Assembly (NCBI GenBank): GCA_004802705.1
Contig: SGPL01000029.1
Span: 50,618-114,617, forward strand
Length of the DNA: 64,000 nt
Direction: 5' to 3'
Source: Bondarzewia mesenterica
Taxonomy: Eukaryota; Basidiomycota; Agaricomycetes; Russulales; Bondarzewiaceae
A program made the position numbers and the translations under genes. Shown piece after piece: positions 13,393-25,740 of the stretch (positions are counted from its first letter, which is position 1; each line of letters opens with the position of its first letter). The notes under the pieces were generated by a model. It made no database searches. It was not told the DNA's origin and saw only the letters and a program-made list of their open reading frames with translations.

Positions 13393-14739
13393 ATGAACAA
13401 TCAAGAGGCATTTCGCAGATTTGCAAAGCAGCTGCACAAGGCAGGGACGGGTGGAGGTTTTCCTGGAGGAAGCCCGAAGGGCCTCTTTGCAGGGGGAGGT
13501 CTGATTTTTGCCTTAATTGCAGGTGGCCTCACTCTCAATGCTAGTTTGTTCAACGGTATGCTTCGTTCATTTGGCATGTAAATGTATGGAGCCCTCATTT
13601 ATCATGGCCCAGTTGACGGTGGTCATCGCGCTATCAAGTATACGAGGTATAAAGCCAATTGCAACACTTTGTTTCACGTACTAACGACCGCGGGGATCAC
13701 AGGCTGCATGGAGTGACGGAAAAAGTGTATAGCGAAGGAACGCATCTCATGGTGCGTTATTACAGTCTTTCAATTTTTTACGCTCTAACCACCGCTCTAG
13801 ATTCCGTGGTTTGAAATGCCCATTGTGTTTGATATTCGAGCAAAGCCTCGGAGTATTGCCAGTTTGACTGGTACAAAAGGTATGTCGTATCATGGTTGAT
13901 GGGTACTCCAGATTTTTATGTCTATCCAGACTTGCAGATGGTCAATATTACCTGTCGTGTCCTGTCCAGACCTTCTCCACAAGCCTTGCCCACTATCTAC
14001 CGAGAACTTGGACAAGATTTCGACGAACGCGTGCTACCTTCAATAGTGAATGAGGTCCTCAAAAGTGTCGTGGCTCAATTCAATGCGAGTCAATTGATTA
14101 CGCAGCGTGAAATGGTATGGTCCCCTCGATTAGTGTAAACACGATCACCAAATCCTCTTCATTACAGGTATCCCGTCTTGTTAGGGAGAATTTGATGCGT
14201 CGCGCTCTGCGCTTCAACCTTGTGATGGATGACGTTTCAATAACTCACGTCGCATTCTCCCCCGAGTTCACGCACGCAGTCGAAGCGAAGCAGGTTGGTG
14301 CTCCAACCCCTTAGTTTCCTGGCAAACACCACTTACACTTCCTCAGGTCGCGCAACAAACGGCCCTTCGTGCTGCTTTCCTTGTCGACCAGGCGATTCAG
14401 GAGAAACAGGTACGGTTGTCCATCTCTCAACTGCGCACCATGTACTGAGTATGTCTATTTAGTCCATCATTGTCCGAGCTCAGGGTGAAGCGCAAAGCGC
14501 GGAGTTGATTGGAGAGGCCATCCGAACCAACAAGGGCTTCCTCTCGTTGCGTAGACTGGAAGCGGCCCGCGATATTGCGACCATGTTGGCTGCATCAGGG
14601 AACAAGGTTATGCTTGATTCGCAATCCCTTCTTCTCAACGGTATGCCCCCGCAATCTTTCTTGGAGTACTTTGTGATTCATTCCTCCCCCACTAGTGACT
14701 GGCGACGATTTGAAGGATATTTTGAAAACTAAAAAGTAA
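13393..14739 (+). CDS. PHB2: Prohibitin-2, mitochondrial inner-membrane ring complex subunit
   Basis: PHB2 assembles with PHB1 into ring complexes in the mitochondrial inner membrane that scaffold m-AAA protease and cristae. Exon 1 (13393-13555) gives a Gly-rich N terminus and one membrane segment ([19 protein letters not shown]). Next are [39 protein letters not shown] and [20 protein letters not shown], a typical SPFH/PHB domain. Then come [20 protein letters not shown], the C-terminal coiled coil ([20 protein letters not shown]) and [20 protein letters not shown]. The last exon, after the acceptor near 14696, gives [14 protein letters not shown]. About eight exons with short GT-AG introns; no lesion seen. 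Confidence 0.93.
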
Positions 14740-15277
14740 CTTGGTCCCGAGCCACTGGGTTTCCTTCCATCTATCATGATTTGCTGTGTATGCTCGCGTT
14801 TTCTGCCCCACTCAATCCGCGAAATGTTTGTGCTTGAATTGTTTGAGTACATTTTGAAGTTATCAGCTCCAGATCAGAGTTTCAAGTACACGCAGCCATA
14901 CCGGTCTGCTGGCGGGCACGGACCCCGGCCTTAGTACTATTGCCCGTGATCTTTCTGCTTAGCGTATCTTTCAGGCTTTGTTCCTTTTACAACAACATGC
15001 CAGACGCACGTGACGAAGTTTGCTTCGGTGCGTCATGCAATCTTCCGTCCGTTCTTTTTTTTGGACCTACAAGTTGCACACAACTTGACTTGGCCAACAT
15101 CAATATCAATCGAACAACGCGTGCACTTCGGTTTTTCCTATCGACTTGACAGCCATCCCCTCATGAATGGTCACCGCCTCGCCTCGCCTGCCACGCTCAG
15201 TGCACCATCGTCTCGATGCAAGCGTCAGATGACAGAATCAGGCAGTGGATCAGAAGACAGAACGTCCTCCACAGGAA
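14740..15277. other. Intergenic region between PHB2 and MSH5
   Basis: This holds the PHB2 3' UTR and the MSH5 promoter. An ATG at 15163 opens a frame that stops after the A6 run at 15292-15297 and does not join MSH5 without a frameshift, so I treat it as upstream sequence. Confidence 0.45.
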
Positions 15278-18200
15278 ATGAAAAGAGTCGGAAAAAAGGT
15301 GAGGTGGGAAGCGCGATCCCAAGAGTTGGATGAAGAAGACGAAGATAGCTCCGAAGACGGTCATACGGCCAAAGTGAGTATCTTTCATGCGCGCTCTGCG
15401 GTGATCTGCCACATTGGTCCTTGAGGTTGAACGTTTGAACTCTAGATATGTCTGGCCGCCTCGTGTCTGAAGTGAGATACAATGGATTCTTGTATCCACT
15501 TTCCATGGCTGACACATTGTCCGTTTTTTCAGCGGGAAAATCGGCTGCTCTCACTATGATCCTGTGAAGCGAGTCATTTACGTGCTGGAGGACACTGAAG
15601 AAAATCACCATTTCGACTTGACAAAAATGCGTTCAGTATTCTTCTCCAGTTGTCATGAATCCTGCTGATACGAATATCAGTCCTCGATCACACATCTCCT
15701 GACTTCATACTCACGAGCTCGAAGGCTGATGATGGATTTATGAATGTCTGCCGTGATCACAGTATGTGACCAGCGTTTTATTTGCTATATGCGCGCATAA
15801 AACCTCATCCGCCCAGTGGAAGAGTCCGGAGGCGTCTTCCAGATTCGGCCTCATAAGGATTTCACGCCAGGCAAAGGACGGAATCGCCTCCTTTCTTTGG
15901 GTCTGTTTTCCGAACTTCCAATGGACGAAGAGGAAGCTCAGAGTCACTCTGAGTTGGACTCTGAGTTGGACTCTGTGGCGGAGCCGCGAAACGCGTACGA
16001 GTTCATGAAGAAACGAAGAGACACCGGTGGAGACCCCACCATCCGAAGGTGGAACGCGTCCATCAGGATGTCCAACTTTGCAACTGTTGACTCTGCTCCT
16101 CTCTGCGTGTGTATAATATCTCGTCATTGGTTGAGAAAGATGGCATCAACGCAATTGTTTTCTTTTCTTTCTTTTGCCTCCGCAAGGTTGGGTCTATGGG
16201 TGCGTTGCTTGATCATCTCGCCCGTGAATGCGCTGTGGGCGAGTTAGACGATGAAGGCGTCAGTGGTCCGGATATCTTAGGCATCGAGACGCTTTCATTG
16301 TATGTCCGCGTCTTTTTTTACGTACTGAGAGCTCATGCGTCTACCCCAGGGATACAGTGATGCAGATCAATGCGGATACACTTTAGTGAGCACTGTTTGT
16401 TGTTCATTCAAGAAAGCTGCCTCATTGACCATGAGCTTTAGCGCTCTACAAATTTTCGAAAATGAAACCCACGCGTCCATTCACTCGGATAAGACGAAGG
16501 AGGGGCTCTCTCTATTCGGTCTGTTTTCTAAAGCCAGAGTCTTAAAACGACTAGCCATTCAATGTTGCTCATTATTATTTCCTGATGTCCGCATCCGACA
16601 GGCATCCTCGACAATACGAGGACGTCGCTCGGACGTCGTCTCATGCAGTCGTGGCTGCTGAGGCCTTCCATGTCTATTCCTATCATTATCGCACGCCACG
16701 ATGCAGTGACGTGTTTTACACGCTCCGAAAATCTCGTCACCGCTAACGTGATGCACAACCACCTTAAAGGAATGAAGAACATTCCAAGGATATTGTCTAT
16801 TATGAGGACGGGTAAAGCCGGACTCGCAGAGTGGCAAGGTCTTGTTAGAGTAAATTCTATCGCTTCGATCCGCGATTGGAACATAACGATATTTAATGCA
16901 GTTCGCTTTCCACTCGGCGATGCTCCGCGACGTTTTAACTGAATTGAGCCTGGGCAGTGGAGTGGAAATCGTTCAAAAGGTGCTATCAGTAGAACATCTT
17001 GAGATCATTGACAACTCATGCTGCACATAGCTGGTCGTAGCCCTTGACATCGCCAGTTTCAAGGAAGTCGGCAGTGCGGTTAATGAAACGGTGCGGCGCT
17101 TTTATTTTCCTCCGCCTCTTCGCTCTGTCTGGACTTACAGTACTGCAAAGATTGATTGGGAAGAATCTGCAAGCGCTTCACGGGTCTGCGTACGGCCGCA
17201 TATAGACGAGGAATTGGACGACCGCAAGCACATATACAATGGAATAGACGCTGTTCTAGTGCGTGTCCCACTTACTTTGCATGAACTTGTCCTCTCAGCG
17301 TCGTCACAGTCGACTGTTGCACAAGACATGAGCCAAACGGTCCCGCCTGGTTATGCAACGTCTCTCAACGTCGTCTACTTCCCTCAGCTTGGTGATTATC
17401 AGTCATTCAGTCATGTTCTGAAGTTGATTCATGCTTACGTTGGTATAGGTTTTCTGATCTGTGTGCCGATGTTGGACGAGTGGAGGACAGACGAAGGAAT
17501 TCAAGTTATTGACGGTTGGACGTTTCAGGTATTTTCCTGACTGCTCCCATACTTGCGCGGCCTTTCTAATCACTGATATACTGAAGTTCTCATCCGAGTA
17601 AACACTGTATATTCCTCTTGCCCATAATGCTTGCTAATCGGCATTTGCTTCAGGTCTCATGTATATTTCAAGAACGACAAGATGTACGGTGAGTTCTGAC
17701 CCAAGCTCGGCACACACCAGAATCTTGAACCGCAGAAAAGACTTGGATACTCACTTAGGTGATTTGCATCCATCTATCGTCGGTATGTGATCATTGTTTT
17801 ATGGCGTTGTCGAATCATTTTCTTACTGGGTTCATATATTCGGAGACCGGGAGATCGAAATCATCCAAGCATTAAAAGAAAAGATACTCCTCCATGAGGA
17901 AGCCATGAGCAAGGCCTGCGATATATGCGCTGAACTAGATTGTCTTCTTTCGTTCGCGGAGGTGTCCCAGGCTTTTGACTATCGCAGGCCGAAAATGAGC
18001 GAAGAAAATGTGATGATCATAAAGCGAGGAAGGTGAATATTTCATCTTCTGCTCATTTATTCGCAGGTTATCCTTTTTGTCATCAAAGACACCCTTTGCA
18101 GGAACAAGTCGTCGACACATTTGTTCCGAATGATACATTCCTTGTGGGCGGCGCGGGTCTGGATAGTTATCCTACTGTGCATGCTTCTTCAGACGATGAT

Positions 18201-19699
18201 GATAGCACGGAAGGAAGTCTGCTGGGTAATAGCGCCTTAATATGCACTGGCGCCAATGCATGCGGCAAGGTTTGTTGGCAGATACATCTCCTGCTGCCTT
18301 CATTTTGACGGTTGAGTCTGGCAGAGCGTGTATCTAAAACAGGTGAAACTTCATCTCAATCAGGGTTATATTCTTGCTCTCTCATGTACTTTTTGGGCAA
18401 CAACAGACGGCGTTGATCCAGTTCATGGCTCAGGTGAGAATATAGGTCTTCCCTTTCATGCCTAAATACCCGACGTTAACATGGCTGGTATAGATCGGGT
18501 GGTAATTTTTTCTTCTTCTCCTAATCACTGGTCTTCGCTGAAGTGCTGCAGTTTCGTACCCGCCGAATCAGCAATTTTGGGCATCGTGGACAAAAGTGAT
18601 TTATCTAGGTCTTTCCGTATCATGAGCCTCGGATTCTTGCTCAAACGTGTTTCTTCAGTATTCACTCGGGTATCGAGCCGAGAATCAGTCTCCAAAGTAA
18701 CTTTTAATTTCATCTCGTGCATTGGGATCCGCCGGAATGTGACGTATCCGCCACTTCATTTGACTGCCCCTTAGGTACAATCTTCTTTGATGATAGACTT
18801 GAACCAAGTCTCTCTAGCTCTGCGCAACTCAACGGCCCGATCTCTGATCCTTCTCGATGAATTCGGGAAAGGAACTCTAACCTCAGGCTCGTCGATTTCC
18901 CTTGAAGTTGTTTCAACCGCCACAGGCTCCCTCGGTTGCTCGTCTCTGACTGACGCTGTTCTTCTGGCCACTCACCACTCCCGATCTGCTTTCTCGATGT
19001 GTTTTGCGTCCATAGATGGTGCAGGCCTCTTCTGTGGCGTTCTGAAGCACCTCCTATCTCGTGGACCTGACTGCCCCAAACTCTTGGCTGCAACGCATTT
19101 CTACGACGTCTTTCGTGAGGACATCTTGAACCCGCGAACACTCCCCATCACATTCGTGCATATGGAAGTAATGTTCACGACAGGCGACGGGGAGGTCATC
19201 CGGACCAGCGATGAGTCCCCTGAGAATACAGGGCACGATCAAAAATTTGGTCATGGAGAGAAAATCACATACCTTTATCGGTGAGTCACTGATGTATTTG
19301 AAACAGAACGACCGTTGTGCTGAGATGACATCATGGTCGGCCTCAAGGGTTGCTCCTGGTCTTTCTTTGCACTCGCATGCTGCGCGATGCGCGGAAATTT
19401 TTGGTATCCCACGCCCTCTCGTGCAGAGGGCTCAATATGTCAGGTGTGTTCACCCTCGTATCATCCTGTTTTTTTCTTGATTGGCGTCATATCACCATGT
19501 GAGAAGCGAACTGCTTGCGATGCACAACATAACGCAATTGCTTGACGAGGAGATGACGGACGATGAACGGCTCGACTTGGAAGACGCGGAGGAGGTTTGT
19601 CGGCGTTTCTTGGCTTGGGATATAGAGACTCAAATTCGGATGGATCCTGGTGGAGTAAAAGCGCGGCTCGCCGAAGTTTTGAAGAAGGTTGAAGCATGA
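15278..19699 (+). CDS. MSH5: MutS homolog 5, meiotic crossover factor
   Basis: Msh5 pairs with Msh4 as a sliding clamp that stabilises meiotic recombination intermediates; it does not repair mismatches. I start at 15278 (MKRVGKKVRWEARSQELDEE), the only ATG whose frame runs unbroken to the first donor and joins ICLAASCLN, then GKIGCSHYDPVKRVIYVLED and LDHTSPDFILTSSKADDGFM. The middle is split by many small introns (EIEIIQALKEKILLHEEAMS, LSFAEVSQAFDYRRPKMSEE). The ATPase domain is clear: Walker A ALICTGANACGK joined across an intron to SVYLKQ; Walker B LILLDEFGKGTLTS; LLAATHFYDVFREDILNPRT; KITYLYRVAPGLSLHSHAAR. The C terminus is helical (DDERLDLEDAEEVCRRFLAW). Exon number is roughly twenty. The P-loop reads GAN rather than the more usual GPN. 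Confidence 0.88.
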
Positions 19700-19939
19700 T
19701 AGATCATTGGAGCTGGTCATCACTTCGGGATGAGGGGCCAAAGACAGAGGATCAAAGACATTATATAAAGTCGTCTCCCGCAAACGTTGACCAATCGTCC
19801 TCCACCAGATGTGCTCTGCACCGATTGTCTAAATGTAATTACAGGTATAAGCCTTCTACAGAATCGAAACATGGGGAATTAGCAACTTGAGAGAAAAGGT
19901 CTGGATGGTCAGAAATGTGGCCACTCAGATCCAGAAAAC
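19700..19939. other. Short convergent region, MSH5 / MIR1
   Basis: These 240 bases lie between convergent stops. I see only 3' sequence. Confidence 0.4.
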
Positions 19940-21292
19940 TCAAATCTTTGCTCGAGAATCCTTGTGTATCTCCAGGCCTGGCGGCGCGCCCAGGGCTATA
20001 ATAAACGGGACCATTAGTTTCACCTGCTCTGTAGCAAAGAAGCGCATACATCCACTTGCCTTGTTTCGCAGCCCCATAGATCAAAAACTGTCCAGACACC
20101 AACCCGGCGGTCATCACCATCCTTGGACCTAGACCAGCGAACAGTCCCCGGAAACCAGCCTCTTTGGCGAGCGCCCCAAGTCTGTACATCATGCTGCCCT
20201 GAGGCCCGTGGCCCTTGTTTATCTGTGAGAGAAGTGTGTCCGCAGGCTGACTGAGCACGGCGGCTGCGAACCCCGCGATGACACCGCTGCCGAGGGATAT
20301 GGTAAACTTGGAGGTGGGCGACAGGTTCCGGCGCTGTTCTGCTGAAATGGAGCGGAAGGCGAGTTCATGGCAGAGCTCATTCACTGTGAATTGCCCAATG
20401 GCGTATGGGATTTGTCTAGGAGGATCGAGAACCGTCAGTCGATTTCTGAAGAGGGATGTAGACTAGGCGGCAAGAATGGCACCCACTTGAAAAGGATGGG
20501 AATGAAACCAGCGTAGAGTTCGCGGATGCCACCTTCCCGCGCGAGGCGAGTTAAAGCTGACACAAGACCGGAAGCGTAGCCCCTATCTGAGACCAGGCGT
20601 ATACGCGTTGCTTCAAGTGGTGTCAGAAGGATATCCGCAAAAAATCTAGACCGCAAAAAGGCCCAGTTAGACATTCAACATACGTTACTTGTGCATCAAA
20701 GACGAGAAATTGGACGTACTCAGCGACGGTGGCCGCGCCCAGATATATTGATGTGCGATACTTAACTGCTGTCTGCTGGTCTCCGGCGATCTCGGCGAAC
20801 TTTTTCTTCCATAGCTCATAGCCGGCAAATTTGGCTCCGCCCTGAACCAGGTAACCCACGGCAGTAGGACCAAAGCCGGTGAGGAGAGTAGAGGGTCCTT
20901 CTTTCGAGACGATGTAACGTCCACCGGATATGAGGGATTTGCTGGCGAGCGCGGGGTCAATTTGTATGCGCGTTTTCACGACATCAACGGCTTGGAGGTA
21001 TTTTGTCTTTACTAAATTAGACGTAGCATACAATGGTTGTACTTACGAGTCATGGCTCCATGCGTCAATCTTCAGATAGCTTCCTCGTCAACCGAGCTGT
21101 TGTAGATGCAATGGATAGAACACCTACGTGCAGCATAGTGCTCCTAAGTATGAGAACGGCAGATGTAAGTTACTGATTGGGTCAAAAACGCGATGGTAAG
21201 CCCAACGGACCTGCAGCGAAGAAACTGGTATAGTCTGCAGACGTAAACTGTGGAATGACGAAGTCATTAGACGACTCTTTCTCGTTTGGCAT
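19940..21292 (-). CDS. MIR1: Mitochondrial phosphate carrier
   Basis: MIR1 imports phosphate with a proton across the inner membrane for ATP synthesis. The start is at 21292 (MPNEKESSNDFVIPQFTSAD). Short exons then give YTSFFAAGALCCTLTHGAMT and PVDVVKTRIQIDP, which is the first PX(D/E)XX(K/R) carrier signature. Repeat 2 has ADILLTPLEATRIRLVSDRG and ELYAGFIPILFKQIPYAIGQ; repeat 3 has AAVLSQPADTLLSQINKGHG and GLGPRMVMTAGLVSGQFLIY. The C terminus ALGAPPGLEIHKD is the usual MIR1 tail. To reach it, the last intron (19996-20059) must use a GC donor (GCAAGT) with AG acceptor. The alternative GT site two codons later gives an unrelated tail. About 315 residues, normal for the family. Confidence 0.92.
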
Positions 21293-21709
21293 GAGAAGTG
21301 TCTGGGGGAGGATGTCTGGAAAATGTTAGGAGTGCTAATGAGTACTAGGATGTGAGGTGGTGTTGGAGTCTGCATTGTTGGGCCTTTTGTATGAGCGTCG
21401 TAGTCTCAGATACAGGGATCAGTCAATGACGTCAATCGTATACTGCGAGGCGCTACAGAGGCTCCTTGAACAGCCCTTCCTCGCCGACCTTGCCCGCGTC
21501 GTTGCAAATCCTGTCGGCCGTCGGCCTGTCCGATTCGGATGACCGTCACCGAAACACACCATCTATCAACGTATCATGCCTAAACCAGTCGGCTTCAAAC
21601 GGGTGCGAACGGTATGTGTGGTGAAGCAGATACGTACAGTACCTATTAGACCTGATGCCGAAGGACACGTACATGATGGGATTTCCAGAAATCAGTAAGG
21701 TCCTTCCTC
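21293..21709. other. Intergenic region, MIR1 promoter
   Basis: These 417 bases lie between the MIR1 start and the stop of the TPR/F-box gene on the same strand. No gene is seen. Confidence 0.4.
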
Positions 21710-23693
21710 CTAACGCTTCCAACTGGCCTCTTTCTTCGTCATGTACCTGCAACTGAAGACTGGCACATTGGCCCGTAGCCAAGGCAGCACATCCGTCTCG
21801 ATACGGGGACACTCGTTCACGAGCAGCGTCTGTAACTTTGACACAGAATGACTCGGAGATCCGTCATGTTTGACTTGGGAAGCCTGTTGGTCCTCCTCCG
21901 CGACACCGTTTGTTGAGGATTCAGAACCCTCCCCCACTGGTCCGTGTGAGTTTGAAAGGGCAAGTCGGGCGGATACCATCTTGATGAGACATCCAGAAGT
22001 AAGCTCCCAACAACCAGTAAAGTCTGCCACCTTGAGGGAGGGGCAAGTGATGGGCATGGATGATCTGAAAGCGAAGGCCGAATATTCTGCGGATGGATTC
22101 TTCTCGTAAACGATGGCAGGAGCCTTGGTCAAAGCTTCGACAACACTATTGATGTTCAATGCTGTTTTGGAAAGCTGTAACCTCTCCAATGCAGGAGCTT
22201 GGAGCAATGCGTGAATAATAGTGCTTTGCTGCACGTAGCAACCATTGATGGTGAGCTCGATTAGAGTGACCAAGCTCGAATCCTTCGCGATGCAACTCAG
22301 AACAAGCCCAGCGTCGGGTATGCCGGCGAGCCGCAAGACACGTAGAGCAGGGAAAGTTAAATCGACGGCCAGGTCTAGCGCAAAGCCGGTGTTCGTGAGC
22401 TCGAGATGGTGAAGATGCTCGAAAGTGAGCGGGTATAATGAACCTTCATGTGTGAGATTCGGTGAATTGCTGTATTTGCATTGGAAAACGACTTCTCGAG
22501 GTTGGGGTTTGCCTGCATAACGAGGCGAAGCGGAACACAACGTCTTTCACGATCGTGGCTGGTGATTTCGAGAGTGACTAAGCCTCGGATGTTCCTGGCC
22601 ATATTCGCCCACTCGCAACGGACGTTATGAAGTGTGAGCGTACGCAGTCGAATTTGGGGCAAGGATGTCTGACTATCTTCTGTTTGATCCTCCGAACCGA
22701 ACCACATGTCTCCGCATGGCCACGAATGAGCATCTAGTCCAGAAAATTCCAGTTCCTCTAGAAGACGCAATGCGCTCTGCTGTTTGATCGCCTGCAGCGA
22801 GGTATATATCACGTCCGAAGAAACCTCTCCTAGCCTGCACACTTTGAGTCGCTCCCACTGTAGATCCCGCAGCTCGTCTATAACCTCCCGCCGTGGGTCC
22901 ATAACATGCGGCTGGTTTTCATAGTATCCAGTGGATTTGTCGCCCAAGTCTTTCTTGAAACATAATTCGGAGATCCAATTTCTAGACCTGACGCGCCATA
23001 TCCGAGCTTTCTGCACAGGGCGAACCTTGGAGAGGACAAGAGTACGCCAGAGAGACGGTGTAGAAAGAGCAATGGCACGCCAATGGCGACAAATGAGTGA
23101 CAGCCTGACGGGAACGGCGGGAGAGTCGGAAGCAGCAAAGCAGAAGATGAGATTGACCAGTTCGACTGGCAGCCCTGCAAAGTAGTTGATCTCCTGGTCC
23201 GTTTGCGCAGTGTGTCGTTCTCGCGATGATGCAACATGTCCTGCTTTTCCCTGTGCATCGCGGATTGTCTTCTGCAAATCCGCCAATGCAGAGCGGCGAG
23301 CGGCATGCTGAGGGTCGTTCTTCATCCGTTCCAACGCCATCTCAGACATCTTCTGTGCTGAAGCGTACTTTCCGAGCTGAAAAAATAACCTCGCAGCGCG
23401 CGCATACCCTTGCCAACGCTCTGGAGCAATGTCGATAACATTCTTCGAATCTTGGAGAGCCTCCTTGGTCCGGCCAAGCTTCTCATAGACCGCGGCTCTC
23501 GAGTCGTAAAGTGCGTGCGAGGCGTTCTCTGCTTTCTTGATGGCCTGTAATACAAATTAGGTGCTGTAAATTCTCAAAGAATACGTGAACGCGTTACCTG
23601 AGAGAAAGATATCAAGGCAACGTCATGCTTGTTCTCGCGGAAACTGGATATGCCTTGCTCAAAATGCTCTTTCCATTGCGCAGCGAGTGCCAT
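21710..23693 (-). CDS. TPR / F-box / LRR protein of the Pof3-Dia2 type
   Basis: Fission-yeast Pof3 and budding-yeast Dia2 are SCF receptors with N-terminal TPRs, an F-box and LRRs, linked to replisome unloading and genome stability. The start is at 23693. TPR helices come first: ISSFRENKHDVALISFSQ, AENASHALYDSRAAVYEKLG, SKNVIDIAPERWQGYARAA. The F-box is FAGLPVELVNLIFCFAASDS through LSLICRHWRAIALSTPSLWR. LRR-like strands follow (RLRTLTLHNVRCEWANMARN, FPALRVLRLAGIPDAG, SLVTLIELTINGCYVQQS, PALERLQLSKTALNINSVVE, CPSLKVADFTGCWELTSGCL). The two long frames are joined by a 59-nt intron at 22492-22550 (GTGAAA...GAGAAG), which removes an apparent frameshift. The architecture matches; orthology to Dia2 is an inference. 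Confidence 0.8.
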
Positions 23694-24179
23694 TCTGCAA
23701 GGCAGCAGCATTATCTGCAAGGGCGTGTTACTTGTGTATGTCCAATATTACTCACCTCTACCTTGCAACTACGCTGTGTGACTTTCAATCGAGAGCGATG
23801 GGAGAGGATGGGAGTCGTTTGGACAGGTTCGGGAATGCCGTGACTTCCATGTGGCTGTGACGTTCGTGACGTGTCGCGTTCGTGACACTCGTGGAGTACC
23901 CGAATTTGGCACACAATGTCTCCTATCACGGACACAGATGTTTCGGGAGTAGGCTCTGGACTCTGAACGATGTGAACACATCCGTCCCTCAATCTCGCTA
24001 TCCGCGACATCCGAGACAGACAGAGGGTAAACTTATAAGAGTGCGATGGGTCACGTCGAACTCCATCAACTCTTATCCTCCTACACCCACAATAATCATC
24101 CCCTGTCTTGATTTTTTTTGCGTTGATCGCAATTACCACTTACTCTAACCAATACTTCGCGACGACTATCAAACTCACA
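23694..24179. promoter_or_regulatory. Divergent promoter, Pof3-like / Ran1-like kinase
   Basis: 486 bases. A near-direct repeat of gttcgtgac occurs twice around 23862-23888. A T8 run at about 24111 precedes the kinase ATG at 24180. No gene is seen. Confidence 0.35.
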
Positions 24180-25369
24180 ATGGGCATCAGCTCTCGCATC
24201 CCTGACTTGACGAACTCCACCATTGACAATGGCTCTCTTCTACTCACCAAACGGATTGGCTCTGGAGGCTTCGGCGTTGTCTATCACGCCATCCATAGCA
24301 CCACCACCACAGAGTATGCCGTTAAGTGCCAGCTTAGACATGAAGCGGGCACGAGAGAAGCGAGGTATCAGGCTCGAGAAACTACTTTCCACAGGCTCGT
24401 GTCGAGCCATCCTAACATTGTCACCATCCATCGAGTCATTGTCGAAGACGCATACGTCTTCATCGTCATGGACCTCTGCCCCAGTGGCAATTTACTTGAG
24501 ATCATCGCCAAGCGGGGCATCTTTTGGCAGAACAATAAGCTGGTGAAGCAGGTCTTCACCCAGATTATTGATGCTGTCCAAGCCTGTCACGATAAGCACA
24601 TTTACCATCGCGATCTTAAACCCGAGAACATCCTCTGCTCAGTGGATGCATCGAAGGTCTATCTCACAGACTTTGGCTTAGCTAGCTCGCGTTCAGAGAG
24701 CGATCATCGCGCGGGTACTGCTCCGTACGAGAGTCCGGGTAGGTTAAGCCCCTATTTTTGAAGGAGGTGCACAATCTAATAAGATTTCTAGAGTGTCGTA
24801 ATGCAAAGTCAACTGGGCGTTCATTCAATACGTCGGCCTCTGATGTGTGGTCTCTGGGTTTGGTACTTCTGAACATGCTTACCGGTCGCAGCCCTTGGGC
24901 TGTAGCCGAACCCTCCGATATCAACTTCACTGCATACCTCGATGATCCTCACTTCTTTGCCCACACTCTTCCGCTCTCGAGAGAGATGGATGGCCTCATT
25001 CGTCGAGTCCTCTCGGCGAACCCGTGTTGCCGCCCATCACTGGCGGAGGTGCGTGAGGAAATCCGAAAGATGAAGACATTTTTCTTGACGGATAAGCAGA
25101 TTGCGAAGAGCAATGGAGTCGTTCAGGCGGTTGCTCATTGTTACTCCAAGCAGAAGCGGATGGGCTTGTACAGGGAGCCTTTCACACCCAATGCGCCTCC
25201 CGTGCCTTCGAACGTGGCAATACGATGCCCGTCGGATGACTTTGACATTGACGACCCTGCTATGCCTAATCATCATCCCACCACCATTTATGCAGTCGAA
25301 AAACTCTCTTCACGTTCTCGGACGTTGTTGCGTCGGGTAGTTCGAAAGATCAGGTCCCTATCGTTGTGA
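24180..25369 (+). CDS. Ser/Thr protein kinase, Ran1/Pat1-Sks1 type
   Basis: Two exons joined by a short intron (donor after 24738, acceptor just before the codons for CRNAKSTGR). The kinase domain has LLLTKRIGSGGFGVVYHAI, YAVKC with the ATP lysine, [33 protein letters not shown], and VYLTDFGLASS. The activation loop is GTAPYESPECR in place of the usual APE, and SDVWSLGLVLLNMLTGRSPW follows. These features ([28 protein letters not shown]) fit fungal Ran1/Vhs1/Sks1 kinases, which control nutrient and mating-meiosis switches. The C-terminal 110 residues are Pro- and Arg-rich with no domain I recognise. The specific role is inferred only from family. Confidence 0.84.
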
Positions 25370-25740
25370 TGATATTTTATAACGTTCTTAGATACCTAAC
25401 ATACCCTTACCACCCAGCACATCCAAACCATAATGTACATTCATGATATCTACTCGATAAAAATCGAAAAATCGAAAACATGACATTGAAATTATAAATG
25501 CACTGAATGCTGGGAAGTTATTGGATTGAAGCATGCTGAACCTTTCATTGCTTTGATTCGCAGAAAACGGCCAAAGACGTCGAAAAGTTAGGAGTATATG
25601 CTAGTACAATGCTCCAAGGAGCACATGGAAGACGGTCAACGCTCGCACAGATTGAATGGAACCCACATCACCTCATTATTATACTCATTGACGAATGCAC
25701 CTCTCTCCGCCATCAATTCTTCCCGATATGCTTCTGCTTC
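25370..25740. other. Convergent region; includes in-frame continuation of the DUF4246 gene
   Basis: 25636-25740 reads on the minus strand as EAEAYREELMAERGAFVNEY followed by about a dozen residues and a stop. It is in frame with the DUF4246 gene across its TAA at 25741-25743. The rest is AT-rich 3' sequence of the kinase gene. Confidence 0.5.

Noticed and set aside
15163..15297. MSH5 start at 15163 with a frameshift at the A6 run
   Set aside because: An ATG at 15278 in the other frame reads through to the first donor and joins the next MSH5 exon without any shift.
22492..22550. Apparent frameshift in the TPR/F-box/LRR gene
   Set aside because: A 59-nt intron (GTGAAA...GAGAAG) joins both frames and keeps the LRR-like sequence.
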